Shown piece after piece: positions 11,317 through 20,881 of a stretch of DNA of 64,000 nucleotides (position 1 is its first letter; each line of letters starts with the position of its first letter). This DNA is from Sarocladium kiliense (Eukaryota; Ascomycota; Sordariomycetes; Hypocreales; Sarocladiaceae), in NCBI GenBank assembly GCA_030734395.1, contig JAUZTG010000042.1, positions 2,666,001-2,730,000 of the forward strand, read 5' to 3'. Made by a program: the position numbers and the translations under genes. Under the pieces are notes generated by a model that was not told the origin of the DNA, did not search any database, and was given only the letters and a program-made list of their open reading frames with translations.

Positions 11317-12477
11317 CTAAGCAATCTGCTGAACGAACTGAGGCCCGAATCCCTTGTCCCCAAACTCGCTTGCCTTGACGCTCGCTCGGAACTCCTTCTC
11401 AAGTGATCCATCCTCCTTGAGGCCAATAGCCACAAGACCAAGGGCACCGTCCTGGTTACCGACCAGCAACTCCGCGCCTGATGACGTAACGCTGAACATC
11501 CGAGGCAGCGTGCCGCCAGTTGAGACGCTGTCCACGAAGCGAAGCTCCGTCTTCTCGGTGCACTTGAATATCCCGAAGTGTGAGATGTCATCTGTGTCGC
11601 CACCAGTGAGGCGGTTGGAGATGTAGACGTGGTCACCCACGATAGCCAGCTCACCGGCGGCTGCGTCGTCGCTGGGGTTTGCGTCCGGGCCGAAGGAGGA
11701 AATGTCCTGGATCTTGGTGAACTCAATGGATGAGTCGGTGTAAGATAGCTCGTAGACGACGATGAGGTTCTTGATCTCGCAAAGCACAATGTAGTGTGTT
11801 GCCTTCTCGGCGTTGCTTGGGTAGAATGCCCCATGGCGAGGGCCTGCACCAGCTGGCTCGACGGCAACATGGTTCACGACCTTGAAGGCATCATCGGCTG
11901 AGTCGATGAGGAGGATATGGTCGGTGCCAAGGTCATTGACGGCAAAGAAGCGGCCAGATGGATCGAGGACGGATTGGTGAGGATGAGGCGCCGCTTGGCG
12001 CTCCTTGTTGGGGCCAAGAGGATCATCTGATTCCAGAGTACTCATGAGAGTAAGACCGCCTTCGGAAATATCCCAGACATCGATGGTGCCGGCGCCGTAT
12101 GCAGCGCCAACCATGCGAGTACGCTCCTTGTTGAACTCCAGATGAACAACGCCAGCGCTACCAACCTCCTCAGCCTTCTTCTCGAGCTTATCGCCCGCAA
12201 CGTCGAGCTCAAAGACGCGGATCAGGTTGCTCCATTCATCGACGGCGTAGAGAAGTGAGGGTTCAGAGTAAGCAAGCCATGAAGGGCTGTGGCCAGAGTC
12301 GTCACCAGTCATTGTGATCTCGAATGAGGAGCCGGTATAGTCGGCGAGATAGATGTGGCCATTGTTGGAGAGTAGGACACGGCCTGGTGAGGTTGCTTGG
12401 CGGCTCATTATGGAGGTAGGGAAAGCAGAAGCGGTGGTGGCAGCGAGAGACGCCGCGGAAATGTGTTGGATCTTCAT
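11317..12477 (-). CDS. Secreted lactonase-fold seven-bladed beta-propeller protein
   Basis: Single exon, 386 aa. Residues 1-19 form a signal peptide (MKIQHISAASLAATTASAFP). The rest is a series of beta-propeller blades with recurring motifs such as GRVLLSNNGHIYLADY, HLEFNKERTRMVGAAYG, HPHQSVLDPSGRFFAVNDLG and PRHGAFYPS. These match the 6-phosphogluconolactonase / carboxy-muconate lactonizing enzyme family (lactonase, Pfam Lactonase class). The HPHQ..DPSGRF and GPRHGAF segments are the family's conserved core. Fungal secreted members are numerous, and their substrates are largely unknown. Sugar or aromatic lactones are possible. It is not a cytosolic pentose-phosphate enzyme, given the signal peptide. 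Confidence 0.85.
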   Translation of the reverse strand: MKIQHISAASLAATTASAFPTSIMSRQATSPGRVLLSNNGHIYLADYTGSSFEITMTGDDSGHSPSWLAYSEPSLLYAVDEWSNLIRVFELDVAGDKLEKKAEEVGSAGVVHLEFNKERTRMVGAAYGAGTIDVWDISEGGLTLMSTLESDDPLGPNKERQAAPHPHQSVLDPSGRFFAVNDLGTDHILLIDSADDAFKVVNHVAVEPAGAGPRHGAFYPSNAEKATHYIVLCEIKNLIVVYELSYTDSSIEFTKIQDISSFGPDANPSDDAAAGELAIVGDHVYISNRLTGGDTDDISHFGIFKCTEKTELRFVDSVSTGGTLPRMFSVTSSGAELLVGNQDGALGLVAIGLKEDGSLEKEFRASVKASEFGDKGFGPQFVQQIA

Positions 12478-12497
12478 TGTTGTTGTTGTTGTTTGTT
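12478..12497 (-). repeat. CAA-repeat leader next to the start codon
   Basis: On the coding strand the bases directly before the lactonase ATG are a CAA repeat. Unstructured CAA leaders are a common feature of well-translated mRNAs. This is visible in the sequence; its effect is inferred. Confidence 0.6.
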
Positions 12498-14006
12498 AGT
12501 GAAGGGAGAGGTTTGGTGGTTTGCAGATCGACGGCTGTCTTGCGCGAAGTAGAGCGAGACTCTGGTGGCTAATATGGAAGGCAGCTCTAAAAGAAAACCA
12601 CTCGAAAGCTAAAGGAGTGTTTCGAAAGGACAAAAAGGGATCAGAAAGTCAAACCAGCAGACCAAAGAGGCAAAGGAGGCAGTGAGGGCATGAGCAGTGT
12701 GAATGAGACATGGAACATGGTTGATCAAAGAGGGTGGCGGTGAAGTCTAAATATACTGAAGCCACTCTGAGGGAATGCCAGCAAATGCTAGCAATGCCAC
12801 CACGTCCCCGCAACCAACGGCAATGATGATCGTCAGCAGAGGATCCATGAATCACGAAGATCCATGCCCATAATGCCAGAGTCAAGGTGGGTTGGGGGCT
12901 CAGCCTGGCCATGCAACCAGCACCCCAGGTCACCTTCCAGAACAGCCCAGTCGCAAAAGAATACACCGGGATCCTATCACCGTGCTTACATCCAAGGTGC
13001 AGAGGAACATGTCTAAACAGCAATGCACCAACAGCTTTAGGGGGGCGGAACATGCGCAGACAGCGAGAACCGATGGATTTGAGTTGAAACGGAGCGAAAG
13101 CGCAAAAAGAGGAGAAACGCAGGTAAGAGGAAACAGAGAGATGCATGAAAGGTCCAATGAGAAGGATGAAACACCCCAAAAGGGAAGCTTACCAGGAACA
13201 AAGCGCCAGGGGATGCGGGATCAACGATTGGTGATGGATGGAGGGTGTCCAAGGTTGTGCAAGGGGGGGGTTGGTGGCTGGGGTTGGCCCAGGAGGATCA
13301 GCAAGGCGCCAAGCGGAGGATTGGGCCGGGGTTTGGGGGTTTCGAGAGACAAGACTTACAGAGAAGAAAGTAAGCTTAACAGTGGCTTTCTTTGCTGCCT
13401 ACAGTACGAGTATGCTTGTTGGTCGGCACAGTTGATAATGGTGGAAGACAACTGGTTGAGAGGAGGAGGAAGAGGAGGAGAGGCAATGACAGCGACGAGA
13501 GTGCATTGCAGCGCAGGTGGATTGTGGGTATCATTCGGTCGGTTGACTGGCTGGTGAGAGTTGACTCTAAGCCCTTTAGCTCCTGATCCACGTCAAGTTA
13601 ACGTTGCAGAAGATACAATGGACAACAAGGTAACTACGCCGAAGTTATTGTCTGTCTGACCATGCAACTAAAACTTGTACGGAGGCGTAACGTATTTCGC
13701 GTGGAGTATCTCGTTTGTTATTACTCAACGTCACCTGGACATCCAACTGCATCGCGCCAACACCAAGTTACTCTCACAGATGGACCTACTCTTCAACGGA
13801 CGGTGTAGTGACAAGATCGACAGTGCGAAAAGCGCAACTTGGAGTTATTGAACGTCATTGGATTGATTGCATTTCGCGTCGTTATTAAGTCTATGAGCTG
13901 ACAAATGAAATACGTCGGTCTATAGGATATCCTTCTATACTGGAAACAAACTCCCCAATCGCTTCATCATGGTTCACCCAAAGTAAACAGTCAAGCAAGA
14001 GCCTCT
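12498..14006. other. Intergenic, no supported gene
   Basis: Upstream region of the lactonase gene and downstream region of the next gene. A 221-codon plus-strand frame (12892-13557) and a 176-codon minus-strand frame overlap here. Neither shows a domain, both are rich in low-complexity residues, and short G runs near 13263 look non-coding. Confidence 0.4.
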
Positions 14007-14759
14007 TCACCAGGTGACAGAGAGCGCCTTGTTTCTGTACTGCTTCCGCACCTCAATCGGCTGAAGTAGATTCTCATAACACCACCTCCCAACATCCTCC
14101 CTCGAAATGGTATACCCAATCTCCCTGCTCTCCACGCCCTTCTCGATATCCTCAATGCCAACCCGAACAGGCGTCTTAGGTCGCTCTCCATCAACAAGAT
14201 GACTCGGCCGGACAACAACCCAGTTCTTCTCCCCGCTTGCGACAAGCCGATCCTCCATAACCTGCTTGTCTGCCGCAGGTATACGTACGAAGACTTGATA
14301 GATGGGGATCATGGCCCAGGCAATGTCGCGACCGAAGCGGGAGTGGCTGATGGTGCTAATGGTGACGATGAGGGGGTCGCCTGTTGCACCTTGCGAGCGC
14401 AGGGTCTTGAGAGCGTCAAGAAGACAGGTGATGCCCTTCTTGCAGACATCTGGGTCTGAGACGCGCAGACCTCCGGACACTGGGGCTGCGCCGATGGAGC
14501 TGAAGACGGCGTCGACGAGCTTCTTGGGGTTGCCGGGAATGGTCAGACAGGCGGTCACGGCAGCGCTGTCGTGGGCATTTCCTTCTTGGATGATGAGATT
14601 GGATGGGCGAGAGGCGGGAGGGTAGTGTGCGTCGAGCTTGGATGGTGTGCGGAGGAGGACGATGCAGGTGTAGCCTTGCTTAAGGCAGTGTCTGAGAGCA
14701 GCAAGCCCGACACCGGTAGATGCGCCGAAGAATGCGATGGTCTTCTTTTGAGTAGACAT
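14007..14759 (-). CDS. NAD(P)-binding atypical short-chain dehydrogenase / NmrA-like protein
   Basis: Single exon, 250 aa. Rossmann fold with N-terminal IAFFGASTGVGLAALRHCL (residues 8-26), a glycine pattern of the NAD(P)-binding type used by atypical SDRs. It is followed by a basic strand end (LLRTPSKL) that could fit NADP. FSSIGAAPVSGG and VTISTISHSRFG are the expected strand 4 and 5 positions. WVVVRPSHLVDGE is the usual RPxxL segment of NAD(P)H-binding/NmrA proteins. No classical YxxxK catalytic pair is evident at the normal place, so it may be a redox sensor or epimerase-like protein rather than a classical dehydrogenase. The substrate cannot be read from sequence. Confidence 0.82.
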   Translation of the reverse strand: MSTQKKTIAFFGASTGVGLAALRHCLKQGYTCIVLLRTPSKLDAHYPPASRPSNLIIQEGNAHDSAAVTACLTIPGNPKKLVDAVFSSIGAAPVSGGLRVSDPDVCKKGITCLLDALKTLRSQGATGDPLIVTISTISHSRFGRDIAWAMIPIYQVFVRIPAADKQVMEDRLVASGEKNWVVVRPSHLVDGERPKTPVRVGIEDIEKGVESREIGYTISREDVGRWCYENLLQPIEVRKQYRNKALSVTW

Positions 14760-15752
14760 TGTGTAGTTGGGTCTGTGTAAGAGAAGGCTTCAAGTGTAGC
14801 TTGAAATGGAAGATGTTTGGAGGCTCAAAGATGGCTTGCAAGCGTCGAGGGAAACTGTGTGATTATTGCGATGAATGGGTTCCAGGACCAGACAACATGG
14901 GCAGCACCGACGATTCTTATACTTGTCAGCCATCGCGCATACGTTCCAGCTACCGGGCTGCGACTCACGAGAATTGCAAGCCTCTCGAAGTAGGATTCCC
15001 CAACTAGGGCGCGCCACCGGTCTCGCATCGTTCCGATCAAGCCCTGAATGCCAATGCGATGGCTTGATCTCTGGCATCCGCACCGGCGAGCTGGGGCCGG
15101 GGGTGGATTTGTGTGGCTTGCTAGAGAGAGACCAGCAAAAGGCGTGTGATGCAGCATGAAATCACAAGTACCACACTATCAAGTGCCGCCTAGCCGGTCC
15201 ACTCGGGTTGTCTTCTGCCCGCATGGCTTGGCCTAGCTGCCGTTAGGAAACGCCCATCTCCATCCAATCTGCCTATGCAACAGTGCGATGACGAGTCTCA
15301 TGCCTGTAAAAGTCTCCTCGTGATTCAGGGACCCTCGCTGAGCCGCTTGTTGACAGACTTGTGGCGTCGTCATGGATGAGGCACGGACGTCGCGCTCGGA
15401 GAAAAATCCTCCTTGTCGGCCTTGAGGACTTGCGGACTTCGGATGGGTTCTCCTTATCTTGCCTTGCCCGCGAATGGGCGATAATGAAAGCGCATCATTG
15501 CGCCGGATATGGCTTCAACTCGCATAGGTCGCCGGTTTCCAGCCAGATGTTTGTAACGTGATCATGGCAAGAGATCTCACATTGTCCAGTCGCTCAGTGC
15601 AGGCGCAGCATCGGCACAGCACAGAACCCCGAACTGTTACGAGCAAATACTTTCACAAGCGATTGCGTGCAAGGTAAAATCATATCATTACCCAAGTCTA
15701 ATCGTACAAGATACCACATTACATCGGCCGATTCCAGCATTGATTTCATCCT
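14760..15752. other. Intergenic, no gene seen
   Basis: Nearly 1 kb. Only short frames on both strands, with no domain or signal peptide. Confidence 0.4.
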
Positions 15753-16905
15753 CTAGGACATGATACCCTTCTTGCCATCACCATCAGCATCCTTGAAGGG
15801 GTTCAACTTGTCCTTGAGCGACACCTTGCCAGATGAACCGGTGCTGCTGGTCGTCGTGGCACGCAGGTTCTCGCCTGGGGGCTTGGCTGGGGCCGCAACA
15901 CCAGGAGCTGCTGCAGCGCTACTACGAGGAACAGATGAGTCGTTGTACGCGCGGTTCTGTCAAAGGATCAGTATATTTACCAATGAAGTATTCATGTTAA
16001 GAGTGCGAAGTTGTTTTTCAAACTTACAGCAGCTTGGTTGGCAATCTTGTAGTCGGTTGAGCTGGCATCAAGACCAGCACCAGCTCCGGTGGCCTTGGAG
16101 CGAGTAGTCCTTCCATCGGCGACTCCATCAACCATGCTCTTCACACCACTCTGGGCGCCAGGTCCGGCAGTGGCAGTAGTAGTAGGAGCGGTAGTAGCAG
16201 CGCTCTTGGTAGCAACGCCGCCCTTGTCACCCTCAATGAAGGTCTTCGCGCAACCATCAAACTCGCCAAGAGTCGTGGTCTGCTTGCCCTTGAGAAGGCC
16301 ACCGTGCTCCTTCTCGAACTCTTCGACGGTCTTCACGGGCATTGTGGTAGTGCCGTGGCTGACGGTGGGAGCGTGGTGAGTCTCGTGGATGGGGATGGTG
16401 GTGTGCACGACCTCGGGGGCGATGGTGTCCTTCTGGATGACGGGCTGGACATGCTGGTGGAGGTGGTGGTGGATGTGTTCACCCTGGACGACTGGTGCCT
16501 TGGAGGCGGTGTGGATGGTGTCGTGGGTTACCGAAGTGTCACGGTATCGAGCGACATCGGCGTCGAGCATAGCCTTGGTGTCGTCAAGCTTGTCATGCTC
16601 GAAGGTCTTGTGCTGAACAGGGGCAGCATTGTGAGTATGCTTCTCAGCACTGTTTCATGATTAGTGATGCGTTCATGTCAGTGGCATTTCATGACGTACA
16701 GTCTCTCGGTCGCCTGGATGGGCTGGATGATGGTCTGGTGGTGGTCCTGGTGAATCTCCTTATCGATGGCGGTGGTCACCTCCTCGTGGCGCTCAGGACG
16801 GACATGCTCCTCCGTGATGGCAGCGCGCTGGTCCTGGTCGACGCTGGTCTTATGCTCATTGTTATGAGACATGAAGGATGAGATGCTCTGCTTAGCCTTG
16901 TCCAT
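15753..16905 (-). CDS. Hydrophilic LEA-like / fungal allergen-antigen family protein
   Basis: complement(join(15753..15956, 16028..16649, 16700..16905)), 343 aa. The introns are 50 nt (GTACGT) and 71 nt (GTAAGT, CTGAT branch) and both join in phase. No hydrophobic segment is present. The protein is rich in His, Lys, Glu, Thr and Ala, with duplicated His-rich modules: HQDHHQTIIQPIQ in exon 1 and HIHHHLHQHVQPVIQKDT in exon 2, each preceded by EEVTT- or APVVQGEH-like segments. The C-terminus has KVSLKDKLNPFKDADGDGKKG, a block I know from a family of abundant fungal hydrophilic proteins often labelled allergen or antigen, linked to stress and conidia. The internal repeats and charge suggest a disordered, possibly desiccation-protective or metal-binding protein. 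The role is inferred. Confidence 0.78.
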
Positions 16906-18000
16906 GGTGGCGGTTGTGATGGTAGTAGGTGTAAATTGTGTTGTATTTGACGGTGGCCTTGTCTTGTGGTAAGTTGAAGTAAACTCCATCCCCTCCATTT
17001 GAGCTGGGATGGCGTCTCATATAGACATTCTACGGATCCCAGAACATACAAGCCACCATCGTCAACTGCCCCAAAGACGTCATGTCATGGATCTGCGTCA
17101 TATGGCAATTGACTCTGTACTAGGCTCGGAACTTCGTCATGCTCTCTCTGGCTTCAGCCATCACGCCCGACAGCATCAGAGACAGGAGCAGCACGTTCAT
17201 GTGAAGTCAATGATGAGGGTCGGCGGTAGCGTCGATCGGAAGAAACGCTACGGCGCCTGGTGTAAGTGCAAGGGTGCCGTGTCCTAGCACCATGATCGAC
17301 GTCAATTAACCCACCGACTAGAGCCTCATCAAGGAGCTCATCAGCCTAAACCTCGGGATCTGAGTCCTGATTGAAACATGGTTCCGGGTGCAACATTCCT
17401 ACCGACATTCCGGTTGCAATCCCTCCCGGTGGGTCTCCTCTGGTTGCGGGAGACTTCACACGAAGAAGTCAATATTTAAGCTTCGTGTCTCCATTTAATT
17501 CTATGGAAAGGTTCAGCTACTCGGTAAGAATTGCTACTATTTCCCGTTGCTTAGGTCCGGTTTTGTGTGGCTTCGAGAACGGATGTTGCGGGGAAGAGTT
17601 GGCAACGTCTTGTGAAGTGAACGTCATGATGATGATGATGTCGATGACGATGCCACTACTGAGATCCTCAGCTGCAGCAACGAAGGACGCTTTCGCAGTC
17701 AATTGAATCATGATCGGCGTTTTGGGTCTATTCACTCACCGGGTAGAGCAGTGAAGGACGTCGATGGCTCTCTTTAGTAGCCATTTCTATGCATTCATGT
17801 CCCGATCTGCATGAGCTGGACTCTAGGGCTCACCGACCGTTCGGTCACTCTAACAATCAGATTTCAGTACTAGAGATTTAGGCCAACCACATAGCACTGG
17901 TATTTCTAAGCGCTTAATTGTCTTATATCCTACGGGAATAAAGATCAATTGGCTGTAGTCCTTCGTGGCTGCTCTGCTCGAGGTCGGCAGGAGATCCTCT
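16906..18000. other. Intergenic, no gene seen
   Basis: Upstream region of the LEA-like gene, then unassigned sequence. A short (ATG)n run lies near 17626-17642. Confidence 0.4.
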
Positions 18001-18963
18001 TCAGCCACCTGACCACTGGGGGTTCCCATTCAAAAGTACCCTTAGCAGCAGGGAGTTCCCTATCTCTTCGGAGCGAGCCTTCAGCTCCTCCACATCCCAA
18101 TTGACCCGCACGAACTTTCCCTTGAGGAGAGAAGCTTTGGGAGAAGCCAACCAAAGAACGGACTGTCCTGGAAGTTCGACGCCCATGGCTTAGTCAACAT
18201 ACTTTCAAAGTTCTGAGCTCCACGGCTCTCGCATATGTCTGGGGTTGTACTTACGGACGTCATAGGATTCCTGGCCAAACCTCGCACTGACCTCCGATCT
18301 GATTATGCCTGGGTGGATAATGAGAACGTGCCAGTTCGGGTTCTCCGCCTGCAGGTAGTCGAACATCTTGGTGCTTGCCTCATTGAATGCCGCGTATGCC
18401 CAGGCTGGTCCCATGGGTTGAATGTGGGTAAAACCTAATGCGACATTGTACACGTGAGCTTTCGGAAATAGGACTGGCGCGAATGTCTGAATAGTGAAGA
18501 GCGTGCCTCCGATGATGCTCTCAAATCCATGACAATCTTTTTAGGGTCCGTTTCGAGGACGGGTTGAATGTCAGGTGAGACAGCTGCGCTGTGGATCAGA
18601 ATGTCGACCGGGCCTCCATCCGTTGCTTAAAGGATATCTTGCACAGCAGCCTGCAGCTCATCTGGCTTGGGCTTATCAACAGGCTCAACCCATACTTTCA
18701 TGTGTGGATTTCTGGCCTGTGCCTTGATATCCTCGGCAGCTTCCTCTAGCTTTTCAAGACGCACGTCTGCCGATAATAGCAACGGCGGCAGCTCCAGCCT
18801 GGGCAAAGACTATGACAGTAGCTCTGCCTATTATTGTGGCACCACCTGATATGACTACCACTTTGCCTGACGCGTCTAGCTCCGGACATCAAGGGTCGAT
18901 AGCCGGGTAAGGTCGGTTGTGCCACACCTTAGTGAAGGACGTAAGATCGGATTCTTTTACCAT
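18001..18963 (-). pseudogene. Decayed short-chain dehydrogenase/reductase gene
   Basis: The whole length of a fungal SDR of about 290 aa can be followed from an ATG at 18963 to a TGA at 18001, but it cannot be read in one frame. Recognisable pieces are the N-terminus up to the Rossmann strand (VVVISGG), RLEKLEEAAEDIKAQ, GGPVDILIHSAAV, HIQPMGPAWAYAAFNEASTK, HVLIIHPGIIRSEV, LPGQSVLWLASPK and VRVNWDVEELKARSEEI. Lesions: an in-frame TGA at 18889-18891, a frame change near 18751-18775, a TAA at 18627-18629 and another frame change near 18518-18530. The glycine-rich cofactor loop has also lost its pattern. A plausible intron (GTAAGT, about 18190-18250) remains. Substitutions are not only C-to-T or G-to-A, so simple RIP does not explain them. 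Confidence 0.82.
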
Positions 18964-19970
18964 TGTGATGGTGTCGGTATTCAATTTGGGTACTGCTCAA
19001 AATGTAATAGTCTCGAGAGAGGATGGCTTGTGAGTAGGGCCATTGAGAGATTCTCGAGATGCAGAATGCCATTTATGTAGCCGCCATTACGCCTCGATGG
19101 TAACTTATATTGTGTGACCATATCAGAGTACCTTACCCGATATGGTGACTTCCTGCACACACGCAAGCTGTGCGTCAATTGGTGCAGCAAAAGTTGAGGG
19201 GATCTAGATTTCCAATTGCTGACGAGCATTAAGAGCCTATGGCCGACAAAGATGACATCACCAACGACGACATATTGGGGTCTGCGTAAGTCAATGCAGG
19301 ATTAAGTCCTATGTTCTCCTTTGTGGATCAGCATGTGTCCAGTCGTTTCGGCGATTAGATGGTGGAGGTGTCTATGCAGCATTCTGTTTTGTCAGCTTCG
19401 GTAGCTCATCTAGATAGGTCTCACATCAATGAGCCTGAGAGAAATATATGCTCTTTGAAGTTAGCACGGCATAACGCCAGGCGTAATGGAAGCGGAACAG
19501 CGACGTTGATACCAAAGAAGACGGTCACAAACTTTCCTAGAAAGGTATATGTTCCTCCACCACATCTACGTAGTTGCTGCATGCTCTTGTAAGAACCACA
19601 ACTCCAGGTCTAATGCACTGTGTATAATCAATCAGACTCTTATTCAGCGTCACTTCATGTTCCAAGGGCGCCGTGGACGGCGAGCTGGTCTCTACTGTTG
19701 AGACGCTCGGACCGCCTGTGGCAGCTGTTAGCCTCTCCACTGTCCCGCGCCCTGTCGCTTATCTTCCCCACTATCCGCTGCTCCCCGCCAAAGGTGGCCC
19801 AGCGCGTGCCCCGCGTCCCCTCTACCACCACTATCACGACCAACCTCCCTCCTCTCCTTTGGCCCAGACTCTCAAAGCCTTACCGCGAACTTCTCCTCGG
19901 TCCCTCTTATCCTGTGCCTTCTACATCAATTGTTCTGCTGCAGTGATACCCTTTCTTCATTACCGGCGCC
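18964..19970. other. Intergenic, upstream of the UPRT gene
   Basis: No gene seen. The last ~250 bases before 19971 are CT-rich, as expected of a promoter and leader. Confidence 0.4.
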
Positions 19971-20768
19971 ATGGCCTCTCTTCCCTCTCATGTTCACGTC
20001 TCCAAACACCCCGCTCTTCGGTCGAAGCTTAGCCAACTCCGGTCAAAATCAGCTGGTGCCCGAGACGTCAAGCACCTCATTCACGATATCGCCTTGATTC
20101 TCTCTTGCGAAGCTCTCGCAACTTCCATAGATGCAGTTGACGGTCCAAAGGTAAGAATTGCCATATATTTTCCCAAGGTAAACCCAAGACTTACAAGCCC
20201 AATAGGATGTCAGCCCAATTGGGTTCGAGTACACAACCACGACAGTCTCTCCGTCAACGATGTGCATTGTGCCCATCCTAAGATCTGGCCTCGGCATGGT
20301 TGAAGGTTGGTATTTCTCGTGGTATGATAACGGACTTCTCGCTTATAATTTCCAGCCGTCCAAACCATCCTCCCCGATCCAGTGCCAGTCCATCACCTCG
20401 GCATGTACCGCGAACCTACGACCCTCGACCCCGTCGAATACTACAACAACCTCCCTCACCACATTCCCTCCTCCAACTCGAACAGCGCGTCTCCAGCCAG
20501 CAGTCTCGCAATCATCGTCGACCCCGTCATCGCCACCGGCGGCACCTGCGCTGCCGCCATATCCACCTTGAGGGAGTGGGGTGCTAAGCGTATCCTAGTC
20601 CTCGCTGTCGTCGGTGCGGAAGAAGGCGTGAGGAATGTAGCGAAGGAGTGGCCTGAGGGTACCGAGATCTGGCTCGCCGGTATGGATCCCGAATTGACGA
20701 AGGAGGGCATGCTGAAGCCTGGGTTGGGAGACGTGGGCGACAGGCTGTTCCTGACCATAGGAAAGTGA
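19971..20768 (+). CDS. FUR1: Uracil phosphoribosyltransferase
   Basis: join(19971..20150, 20206..20305, 20356..20768), 230 aa, two short introns (55 and 50 nt) in phase. It makes UMP from uracil and PRPP in pyrimidine salvage in the cytosol, and in fungi it also activates 5-fluorouracil. The sequence starts with HVHVSKHPALRSKLSQLR, which matches the UPRT start block (strand that grips the dimer). It contains CIVPILRSGLGMVE and the PRPP-binding loop VDPVIATGGTCAAA, and ends GLGDVGDRLFLTIGK, the uracil-binding C-terminal hood. Length is close to yeast Fur1. Tail-to-tail with DNA ligase IV, 113 bases apart. Confidence 0.93.
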
Positions 20769-20881
20769 GAGGCTGGCTAGAGGCTGGCAGAACTTCTATA
20801 GCAGTTGAAAGCTTAGACGAGAACGTGGCTAGAGGTTTAGGAGGCCACAACTAATTATTGATACTAGAGTACATACTCCTC

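Noticed and set aside
12649..13557. Overlapping 176- and 221-codon frames on opposite strands
   Set aside because: Low-complexity composition, no recognisable fold, no splice-supported extension. More likely leader or intergenic DNA of the lactonase gene.
17626..17642. (ATG)n / (GAT)n short repeats such as this one, possible CRISPR or array
   Set aside because: Simple trinucleotide microsatellites with no spacers.
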